Assembly (NCBI GenBank): GCA_903823545.1
Contig: CAIJTL010000732.1
Coordinates: 1 to 5,611, forward strand
Direction: 5' to 3'
Origin: an uncultured Planctomycetaceae bacterium
GTDB taxonomy: Bacteria > Planctomycetota > Planctomycetia > Planctomycetales > Planctomycetaceae
Length of the DNA stretch: 5,611 nt
The notes under the pieces were generated by a model. It saw nothing but the letters and a program-made list of their open reading frames with translations, was not told where the DNA came from and searched no databases. The position numbers were made by a program, and so were the translations under genes. Shown piece by piece: positions 1 to 3,911 of this stretch. How positions within the stretch are numbered: the first letter of the stretch is position 1; each line of letters begins with the position of its first letter.

Positions 1-525
1 ATCGGACATGCTCGACAGGAAGTCGCGGCGCACGATCGGATCGAGTCCCGAGGTCGGCTCATCCAGGATCAACAGCTCCGGCTCGTGAGCCATCGACACC
101 GCCAGCGAGACCTTTCCCAACTGCCCCTTCGACAGCGTTTTCAATTTCTGCTTCGGCGACAGCTCAAATCGCTGCACCAGTTTGCAGAATTGCGCGTAAG
201 TGTCCGGCCCATGAAACCCTGCCGCGAACCAGCCCACTTCACCGACCGTCATCCAGCCATACATTTGCGGTCGCTCGGGGACGTAACCGACTCGCCGTCG
301 AATCTCGCGTCCTTGCCGCCGACTGCTCAAACCGAGCACTTCTGCGTCGCCACTGTCGGGATCACACAGGCCGAGCAACGACTTCAGCGACGTTGTCTTT
401 CCCGCTCCATTCTCACCCAGCAGCGCGACCACAGTTCCCGGCGGGCCATCCAGCGAGACGTCGTCCAACGCGACCATGCCACCGAACCGCTTCGTCACAT
501 GATTCAATTGAAACATCGTTTTCAT
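1..525 (-). CDS. ABC transporter ATP-binding protein, YtrB/ABC-2 type (C-terminus cut by window edge)
   Basis: This is the nucleotide-binding subunit of an ABC transporter; it hydrolyses ATP on the cytoplasmic face to drive a membrane permease that is not in the window. The reading frame is open to position 1, giving 175 residues of an expected 230-300. Visible in order are Walker A GENGAGKT (residues 37-44), a Q-loop region near VPERPQ (82-87), the signature LSKGQ (131-135), Walker B ELLILDE (150-156) and the D-loop SGLDP (159-163). The switch histidine lies beyond the edge. The start MKTMFQ is preferred because a purine stretch (AAAGAG) lies about 5 bases upstream; a second ATG three codons later has no such stretch. 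The gene starts 10 bases after the stop of the GntR gene, so the two are almost certainly co-transcribed. GntR plus ABC ATPase is the YtrA-YtrB arrangement. The transported substrate cannot be told from the sequence. The family call is firm, the subtype is inferred from context. Confidence 0.93.
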   Translation of the reverse strand, partial: MKTMFQLNHVTKRFGGMVALDDVSLDGPPGTVVALLGENGAGKTTSLKSLLGLCDPDSGDAEVLGLSSRRQGREIRRRVGYVPERPQMYGWMTVGEVGWFAAGFHGPDTYAQFCKLVQRFELSPKQKLKTLSKGQLGKVSLAVSMAHEPELLILDEPTSGLDPIVRRDFLSSMSD

Positions 526-535
526 AAGTACTCTT

Positions 536-952
536 TCATCGCTTGCGAGTTTTTGAGGCCGCCATCCGCGAGCTTTCCGACAACAACGCCAACTCTTCGT
601 CAAACATTCTCTGAAGCTCCGCATCATCAAATTGACTTTGTCGAGCTTCCGTCAAAACCGATCGCATTCGCTCGCGAATCAACGCATCACGCTCCTGCTG
701 ACATCGCTTGACCGCTTTCGAGCTGATCTCCAGCCCGACGCCGCGAACCATTTCGAGAACCCCTTCCGCCTGCAATTCGCGATACGCACGAGCGACGGTG
801 TTCGGATTCAATGCCAACTGCGCCGACAGCTCTTGCAATGAGGGAACTCGCTGCCCGGCCTGCAACGCACCACTCGCCACAGCAAATTTCACTTGCCGCA
901 TGATCTGATCGTAGATTGCCAACCCGTTATCCGGATCGATCGTGAAAAACAT
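536..952 (-). CDS. GntR-family transcriptional regulator, YtrA subfamily
   Basis: A 138-residue DNA-binding repressor. Residues 8-77 form the GntR winged helix-turn-helix: the opening LAIYDQIMRQVKFAVASGAL, the PSLQELSAQLALNPNT helix-turn-helix (37-52), the recognition helix VARAYRELQ (53-61) and the wing GVLEMVRGVGLEI (64-76). The remaining 60 residues are charged and probably helical. They are too short for a FadR or HutC effector domain, which is the mark of the YtrA subfamily, whose members are about 120-140 residues and sit beside ABC transporter genes. That is the case here. The start ATG follows an AGGAG Shine-Dalgarno with a 7-base spacer. A symmetric 30-bp site lies over the promoter and is the likely operator, so the gene probably represses itself and the ATPase. 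The inducing condition is unknown; in studied YtrA-type systems it is often cell-envelope stress or an antibiotic. Confidence 0.93.
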   Translation of the reverse strand: MFFTIDPDNGLAIYDQIMRQVKFAVASGALQAGQRVPSLQELSAQLALNPNTVARAYRELQAEGVLEMVRGVGLEISSKAVKRCQQERDALIRERMRSVLTEARQSQFDDAELQRMFDEELALLSESSRMAASKTRKR

Positions 953-959
953 GACTGAG

Positions 960-1007
960 CTCCTAGCGTGCTATCGCGATAGTAGACTAGGTGGCGACGC
1001 TTAACAA
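960..1007 (-). promoter_or_regulatory. Promoter and Shine-Dalgarno of the gntR-ABC unit
   Basis: Read on the minus strand, a -35 box TTGTTA (positions 1002-1007) is followed after exactly 17 bases by a -10 box TACTAT (979-984), each matching four or five of six sigma70 consensus positions. The expected transcription start is near 972, giving a leader of about 20 bases. The Shine-Dalgarno AGGAG (960-964) lies 7 bases before the gntR ATG. The promoter is inferred from sequence only. Confidence 0.65.
962..991. promoter_or_regulatory. Probable GntR/YtrA operator: 30-bp dyad over the -10 box and Shine-Dalgarno
   Basis: The core CTATCGCGATAG (971-982) is a perfect 12-bp palindrome. The outer arms CCTAG (962-966) and CTAGG (987-991) are perfectly symmetric about the same centre (976/977), and one of the four intervening positions on each side also matches. 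The dyad covers the -10 box, the expected transcription start and part of the Shine-Dalgarno. A dimeric repressor bound here would block initiation. GntR proteins bind such dyads as dimers; that this GntR binds this site is inferred. Confidence 0.7.
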
Positions 1008-1034
1008 GTCTGAAATCTGCAAGAGGTGCATTGC

Positions 1035-1048
1035 GTTGTTGAAACAAC
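1035..1048. repeat. Short inverted repeat GTTGTT-ga-AACAAC
   Basis: Perfect 6-bp arms are separated by 2 bases. The two-base gap is too small for an RNA hairpin loop, so this is more plausible as a protein-binding dyad than as RNA structure. It lies 28-41 bases upstream of the -35 box of the gntR promoter. It is followed by a second palindrome, GCTAGCTAGC (1050-1059). Function unknown. Confidence 0.4.
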
Positions 1049-1063
1049 TGCTAGCTAGCTACG

Positions 1064-1089
1064 GCGAGCTCTTTCGGCTCGCGTTTTTT
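1064..1089 (+). terminator. Rho-independent terminator, plus strand, no gene before it
   Basis: GCGAGC (1064-1069) pairs perfectly with GCTCGC (1077-1082) around a 7-base loop, followed after one G by six T (1084-1089). The T run lies only on the plus-strand side; read on the minus strand the hairpin has no U tract. Both nearby protein genes are on the minus strand, so the transcript this would end is not explained by any gene seen here. It may end a small RNA or stop antisense transcription towards the nucleoside transporter. Confidence 0.7.
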
Positions 1090-1093
1090 GTGG

Positions 1094-1163
1094 GATCAAA
1101 GCGATTCAGGCACCACAAAAGAATGACGTCTCAAATCAAGCCTTTGTGGGCGGAGCTTTGATC
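1094..1163. repeat. Nested inverted repeat (two-tier stem-loop)
   Basis: The outer arms GATCAAAGC (1094-1102) and GCTTTGATC (1155-1163) are a perfect 9-bp match. Inside them, CCACAAA (1113-1119) and TTTGTGG (1143-1149) are a perfect 7-bp match. The internal loop is 10 bases on one side and 5 on the other, and the apical loop is 23 bases. It lies 59-128 bases past the stop of the nucleoside transporter gene, so it could be a structured 3' end of that mRNA. No T run follows on either strand. Confidence 0.5.
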
Positions 1164-1183
1164 GTGGAAATCAACACAAACGT

Positions 1184-1199
1184 CGCCGTGGCTTCGGCG
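1184..1199 (-). terminator. Weak candidate terminator after the nucleoside transporter gene
   Basis: Read on the minus strand, CGCCG and CGGCG form a 5-bp GC stem around a 6-base loop, followed after three bases by TTTGTGTTGATTT. The position, 23 bases after the transporter stop, is right. The stem is short and the T tract is interrupted, so this is a low-confidence call. Confidence 0.3.
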
Positions 1200-1221
1200 G
1201 TTCGTCATATGGCGATGAAAA

Positions 1222-2442
1222 TCACAGCAACACACCGGCGACGCAAGCGGTCATGAAGCAGGCGAGCGTGCCGCCGAGCATGGCTCGGAGGCCGAGGCGG
1301 GCGAGGTCGCTGCGGCGTTCTGGGGCCAATGCGCCGATGCCGCCGATTTGGATGCCGATGGAGCCGAAATTGGCGAAGCCACAAAGCGCGTACGTCAACA
1401 GGACGCGAGAACGTTCTGTTAGCTCGCCGCTGGCGGGGGGATGCTTGGTCCATTCGGCGAGCTTTTCGTAGGCGATGAATTCATTCGCCACCATCCGAAT
1501 TCCGAGCAATTCACCAACCGCCATGCAATCCTGGCGAGGGACTCCCATCAGCCAAGCGAGCGGTGAAAAGAGAGAGCCCAACAGTAAAGAGAGCGACCAA
1601 GTCTGCGCAAAATAGAAGCGTCCGATCGAGGCCAAACACCAATCGAGCAACGCGATTAGACCCAAGAAGGCAATCAACATCGCCGCCACATTCAATGCGA
1701 GCTTCAGCCCTTCAGACGCGCCCTCGGCGGCCGCTTCGATGACGTTGCTGTTGGTCTGAGGTAACTCCGCAGCGACTTGGCCCAAAGTGTCTGGCTGATC
1801 GACTTCCGGTTGCAGTACTTTTGCAATCAACAAGCCGGCCGGCGCCGAAATGATGGACGCGGTCATCAAATGCCCGGCATCAATCCCCATGCCAACATAC
1901 GCGGCCATTACTCCACCGGCGATCGTCGCAAAGCCTCCGACCATGATCGCCATCAACTCGGAGTTCGTCATTCGCGCGACGTACGGTCGAATAACCAACG
2001 GTGCTTCGGTCTGCCCAACAAAAATGTTTGCCGCTGCCGAAAGGCTTTCCGCTCCCGACGTGCGCATCGTGCGTTGCATGACCCATGACATCAGCGTGAC
2101 GATCCGCTGCATCACGCCGAGGTGATACAGCACCGACATCAACGACGAGAAGAAAATGATCGTGGGCAGGACTCGAAACGCGAAGTAGTAGTTGCGGAAC
2201 TCTTTACCAAAGACGAACGATGCTCCTGCATCCACAAAATCGAGCACCTTTGAAAACAGTTCCCCCAACGCATCAAAGGTCAATCGGCCCGGTTCGGTCT
2301 TCAGCGTCAGCCACGCAAAGCCAAACTGCAACAACAGTCCCATCGCGACCAAATGCCAATTGACTCGCCGCCGATTTGCGCTCATCAGCCACGCCAGCCC
2401 AATCATGACGAAGAGACCAAACGCGCTGATGTAACGCTCCAT
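1222..2442 (-). CDS. Concentrative nucleoside transporter (CNT/NupC family)
   Basis: A 406-residue inner-membrane symporter that takes up nucleosides using a sodium or proton gradient. The length is normal for bacterial CNT proteins. The family signatures are present: GQTEAP (143-148) after AANIFV, NEFIAYEKL (320-328), and ALCGFANFGSIGIQIGG (352-368). By motif, Q144, T145, E146, E321, N358 and S361 are the expected nucleoside-contacting residues. Hydrophobic segments lie near 7-20, 30-46, 90-107, 166-185, 195-210, 246-268, 283-299, 350-370 and 388-405, with an amphipathic stretch between the first two signatures. The open frame extends 48 codons further upstream, but ATG 2442 is chosen: a GGAG Shine-Dalgarno (2450-2453) lies 7 bases before it, and the upstream extension translates an interspersed repeat. 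No convincing promoter was found. No nucleoside-metabolism gene is adjacent, so substrate preference and ion coupling are unknown. Confidence 0.95.
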   Translation of the reverse strand: MERYISAFGLFVMIGLAWLMSANRRRVNWHLVAMGLLLQFGFAWLTLKTEPGRLTFDALGELFSKVLDFVDAGASFVFGKEFRNYYFAFRVLPTIIFFSSLMSVLYHLGVMQRIVTLMSWVMQRTMRTSGAESLSAAANIFVGQTEAPLVIRPYVARMTNSELMAIMVGGFATIAGGVMAAYVGMGIDAGHLMTASIISAPAGLLIAKVLQPEVDQPDTLGQVAAELPQTNSNVIEAAAEGASEGLKLALNVAAMLIAFLGLIALLDWCLASIGRFYFAQTWSLSLLLGSLFSPLAWLMGVPRQDCMAVGELLGIRMVANEFIAYEKLAEWTKHPPASGELTERSRVLLTYALCGFANFGSIGIQIGGIGALAPERRSDLARLGLRAMLGGTLACFMTACVAGVLL

Positions 2443-2485
2443 GAGCGAACTCCGAATTGCAAGATAAATGAAATGAACAAGGCTG

Positions 2486-2513
2486 GCCCACGGAACACAC
2501 GGAAAAACACGAA
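2486..2513 (+). repeat. Family-A interspersed repeat, copy 1
   Basis: The unit begins GCCCACGGAACACACGG and ends AAAAACACGAA. Its first 26 bases match the reverse complement of copy 3 (2791-2819) with one mismatch. The upstream open frame of the nucleoside transporter reads through it as IRVFPCVPWA, a translation that I recall as typical of misannotated starts in planctomycetes. It lies 44 bases upstream of the transporter ATG, so it may lie in the transporter's leader. Confidence 0.7.
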
Positions 2514-2550
2514 TGAGAAAACAACAACGTTCTGATTTGCAGAATTCTTT

Positions 2551-2578
2551 TCTATGTCCTTTCGTGTGTTCCTTGGGC
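2551..2578 (-). repeat. Family-A interspersed repeat, copy 2 (diverged)
   Basis: Its reverse complement matches copy 1 at 21 of 28 positions, with an unbroken GGAACACACG core. It is inverted relative to copy 1, with 37 bases between them, so the pair could fold into a long imperfect stem. It is in the same orientation as copy 3. Confidence 0.6.
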
Positions 2579-2612
2579 AAATTCAAAACTGCCTTAAGTG
2601 AGTAACTCTGCT

Positions 2613-2628
2613 CCGATTCTTAAATCGG
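2613..2628. repeat. Short hairpin CCGATT-ctta-AATCGG
   Basis: Perfect 6-bp arms are separated by 4 bases. There is no T run on either strand. The stop codon of the open frame at 2620-2781 falls within it. Function unknown. Confidence 0.4.
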
Positions 2629-2781
2629 CATTGCACTGGCCACGTTCACGATCCGCAAGCGCTCAACATGATTGCGGCTCTGATACGCAACACCCACAAT
2701 TCGCCGCGTCACTTGAACGTGATTGATCTGCAAACCACAGTGAATTCGCGTTGGAGTGCATCTGAGTCTTTGCCTTAACGT
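2620..2781 (-). pseudogene. Possible remnant: 53-codon open frame without a start codon
   Basis: On the minus strand the frame between a TAG (2782-2784) and a TAA (2620-2622) is open for 53 codons and ends with VERLRIVNVASAMPI. It has no ATG before the final residues and no ribosome-binding site, and it is bracketed by family-A copies 2 and 3. The varied residue content looks more protein-like than most random frames of this size, so it could be the tail of a decayed gene. It could also be chance. The opposite strand holds a 37-codon ATG frame (2668-2781) with no ribosome-binding site. I do not recognise either product. Confidence 0.2.
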
Positions 2782-2790
2782 CTATTCCTA

Positions 2791-2819
2791 TTCCGTGTTT
2801 TTCAGTGTGTTCCGTGGGC
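2791..2819 (-). repeat. Family-A interspersed repeat, copy 3
   Basis: The plus strand reads TTCCGTGTTTTTCAGTGTG followed by TTCCGTGGGC. The reverse complement is almost identical to copy 1 (25 of the first 26 bases). Copies 1 and 3 therefore form inverted ends of about 28 bp around 277 bp. No target-site duplication is apparent outside them. It ends 37 bases before the esterase ATG. Confidence 0.7.
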
Positions 2820-2843
2820 TGAATCCGCTCACCTATGAGTCAT

Positions 2844-2849
2844 AAGGAA
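2844..2849 (+). promoter_or_regulatory. Shine-Dalgarno that decides the esterase start
   Basis: AAGGAA lies 7 bases before ATG 2857 but only 4 bases before the in-frame TTG at 2854. This supports the ATG as the true start. Confidence 0.7.
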
Positions 2850-2856
2850 TTAATTG

Positions 2857-3591
2857 ATGTCTCAGCGTGTGATGGAACTCGGTGGTTTAACGTGTCGCGT
2901 CGTCAGCCACTTACCGGCTGGTGTGCAACCGAAGTTGGTCGTTGTGTTGTGTCACGGCTTTGGCGCACCCGGGACGGATCTCGTCGGGATCGGCGATGAG
3001 CTGTTCGATCTGAGTCCGAAGTTGGCCGACTCGGTGGAAATCATTTTTCCGGCGGCTCCGTTGAGCCTTGATCAATTCGGGATGTTCGGTGGCCGAGCGT
3101 GGTGGCACATCGATATGGAAGAACTGATCGGCGCGATTGAGCATGGCAATATTCGAATCTTGCGAGAACGACGGCCTGACGGAATTGAAGAGGCTCGCGA
3201 TCTGTTGCTCGCTTTGATCGACGATGTTCGAACGCGAACCGGTCTGCCGTTGTCTCAGTTCGTGCTCGGGGGCTTCTCCCAAGGATCGATGCTGGCGGTG
3301 GAAGCGGCGCTCAATCTTTCAGAGCCGCCCGGTGGGTTGTGTCTCTGGTCGAGCACGCTCGTCAGCGAAGCGGACTGGCGACCGAAAGCGGCGCGGCTGA
3401 AGGGTGTCCCTGTTTTGCAAAGTCATGGGCGGCAAGATCAGATTCTGCCGTTTGATGCGGCGGTCTGGTTGCGAGACATGCTGGTCGAAGCAGGCGCGAT
3501 CATGGACTTCATCCCGTTCAATGGTCCGCACACGATTCCTATGCCGGGGCTGGAGCACTTGGCGGAGATGCTGGCTCATAAAGTGTCATAA
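2857..3591 (+). CDS. Phospholipase/carboxylesterase family alpha/beta-hydrolase
   Basis: A 244-residue serine hydrolase of the bacterial esterase / acyl-protein-thioesterase-like group, which cleaves carboxyl or thioester bonds. The catalytic triad is complete: the nucleophile S141 in GGFSQG (138-143), D194 in GRQDQILPF (191-199) and H225 in NGPHTIPMPGLE (222-233). The oxyanion-hole strand is VVVLCHGFGAPGTD (28-41), and RAWWHID (80-86) is the tryptophan-rich motif expected in this family. The usual family length is 200-250 residues. There is no signal peptide or membrane segment, so a cytoplasmic location is expected. ATG 2857 is chosen over the in-frame TTG at 2854 by Shine-Dalgarno spacing. 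It is divergent from the nucleoside transporter and followed 320 bp later by an MBOAT gene on the same strand. The natural substrate cannot be told from the sequence. Confidence 0.92.
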   Translation: MSQRVMELGGLTCRVVSHLPAGVQPKLVVVLCHGFGAPGTDLVGIGDELFDLSPKLADSVEIIFPAAPLSLDQFGMFGGRAWWHIDMEELIGAIEHGNIRILRERRPDGIEEARDLLLALIDDVRTRTGLPLSQFVLGGFSQGSMLAVEAALNLSEPPGGLCLWSSTLVSEADWRPKAARLKGVPVLQSHGRQDQILPFDAAVWLRDMLVEAGAIMDFIPFNGPHTIPMPGLEHLAEMLAHKVS

Positions 3592-3645
3592 CGGTTCACG
3601 ATGTTGCCGATTCGCAACGTGTCGGAGCGATCGAAAGAATCCGTA

Positions 3646-3670
3646 GCTCAGTGCGAGCCGCACTTTGAGC
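3646..3670 (+). repeat. Stem-loop after the esterase, possible 3' end structure
   Basis: GCTCA-GTGCG (3646-3655) pairs with CGCAC (3659-3663) and TGAGC (3666-3670) around a 3-base loop, with a 2-base bulge on the 3' side, for ten pairs in all. It lies 54 bases past the esterase stop. There is no T tract directly after it, so it is not a canonical terminator; it could stabilise the mRNA 3' end. Confidence 0.45.
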
Positions 3671-3755
3671 ACACTGCAATTGGCGGCTTTTTCCGGAATG
3701 ACCGAAATCGTGTCGTAACCTTCTGAGGCCGACTTTTCGGGCCATCTGGCTTTTG

Positions 3756-3789
3756 ACTAACCCGAAGCGCCAGTGAGGGCGAATGCTTC
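3756..3789 (+). repeat. Family-B REP-like repeat, copy 1
   Basis: The unit begins ACTAACCCGAAGCG and ends GGGCGAATGCTTC. It matches the reverse complement of copy 2 at 30 of 34 positions. The arms GAAGCGC and ATGCTTC at its two ends are a degenerate form of the 7-bp self-complementary stem that is perfect in copies 2 and 3. Confidence 0.8.
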
Positions 3790-3820
3790 TCGCGACTTCG
3801 ACCGCGAATCAATCTCTTGG

Positions 3821-3854
3821 GAAGCGTTCGCCTTCGCTGACGCTTCGGGTTAGT
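3821..3854 (-). repeat. Family-B REP-like repeat, copy 2 (inverted)
   Basis: This is the inverted partner of copy 1 with a 31-base spacer. It has its own perfect stem, GAAGCGT (3821-3827) with ACGCTTC (3840-3846). It ends 57 bases before the MBOAT start codon. Confidence 0.8.
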
Positions 3855-3911
3855 TGGCCAGGCTGAAGAAGCCGTATCTCTCTCACACACCCAACACGAT
3901 TTCCGCCCGTC

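Larger units (their letters stand above)
2443..2856. other. Divergent intergenic region with family-A repeats
   Basis: These 414 bases lie between the divergent transporter and esterase genes and must hold both promoters, although I could not pick convincing -35/-10 pairs for either. They contain three family-A repeats, a hairpin and a 53-codon open frame with no start codon; these are listed separately. No RNA gene was recognised. Confidence 0.8.
3745..3862 (+). repeat. Long three-tier stem formed by the head-to-head family-B pair
   Basis: Positions 3756-3789 pair with 3821-3854. In a plus-strand RNA, 30 of 34 pairs are Watson-Crick, three are G-U (3774/3836, 3777/3833, 3784/3826) and only 3770/3840 is a mismatch. 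The spacer holds its own stem, TCGCG (3790-3794) with CGCGA (3803-3807). Outside, CTGGC (3746-3750) pairs with GCCAG (3857-3861) beyond a small internal loop. The layout resembles paired REP elements (BIMEs) of other bacteria. The structure is read by eye and no folding energy was calculated. Confidence 0.7.
3592..3911. other. Intergenic region with stem-loops and a family-B repeat pair
   Basis: These 320 bases follow the esterase and precede the MBOAT gene. They hold a small stem GTTGC/GCAAC (3603-3618), a hairpin at 3646-3670 and a large inverted pair at 3745-3862, described separately. A TTTTT run at 3687-3691 is not directly attached to a stem. The 57 bases between the inverted pair and the MBOAT ATG are pyrimidine-rich, with no clear promoter or Shine-Dalgarno. 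Confidence 0.75.

Noticed and set aside
85..711. Long plus-strand frame of 208 codons opposite the ABC ATPase and GntR genes
   Set aside because: It is antisense to two genes with clear domain motifs, and its own translation is rich in R, H, Q and S with no recognisable domain.
951..1004. 17-codon plus-strand ATG frame across the operator
   Set aside because: It has no Shine-Dalgarno and overlaps a dyad that is better explained as an operator.
1050..1061. CTAG-rich tract as an integration (att) site
   Set aside because: It is a short palindromic tetranucleotide run with no integrase gene or second copy in the window.
2486..2819. Composite transposon or insertion sequence between family-A copies
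   Set aside because: No transposase and no target-site duplication are visible; only a small non-autonomous element or scattered repeats remain possible.
3643..3715. tRNA-like string GTAGCTCAGTGCGAG
   Set aside because: It resembles a D-arm by chance. There is no T-loop GTTCGA, no anticodon stem and no acceptor stem in the following 70 bases, and the bases fit a simple hairpin instead.
3745..3862. CRISPR array or classical rho-independent terminator
   Set aside because: There are only two units, in inverted orientation, and no T run follows the stem.
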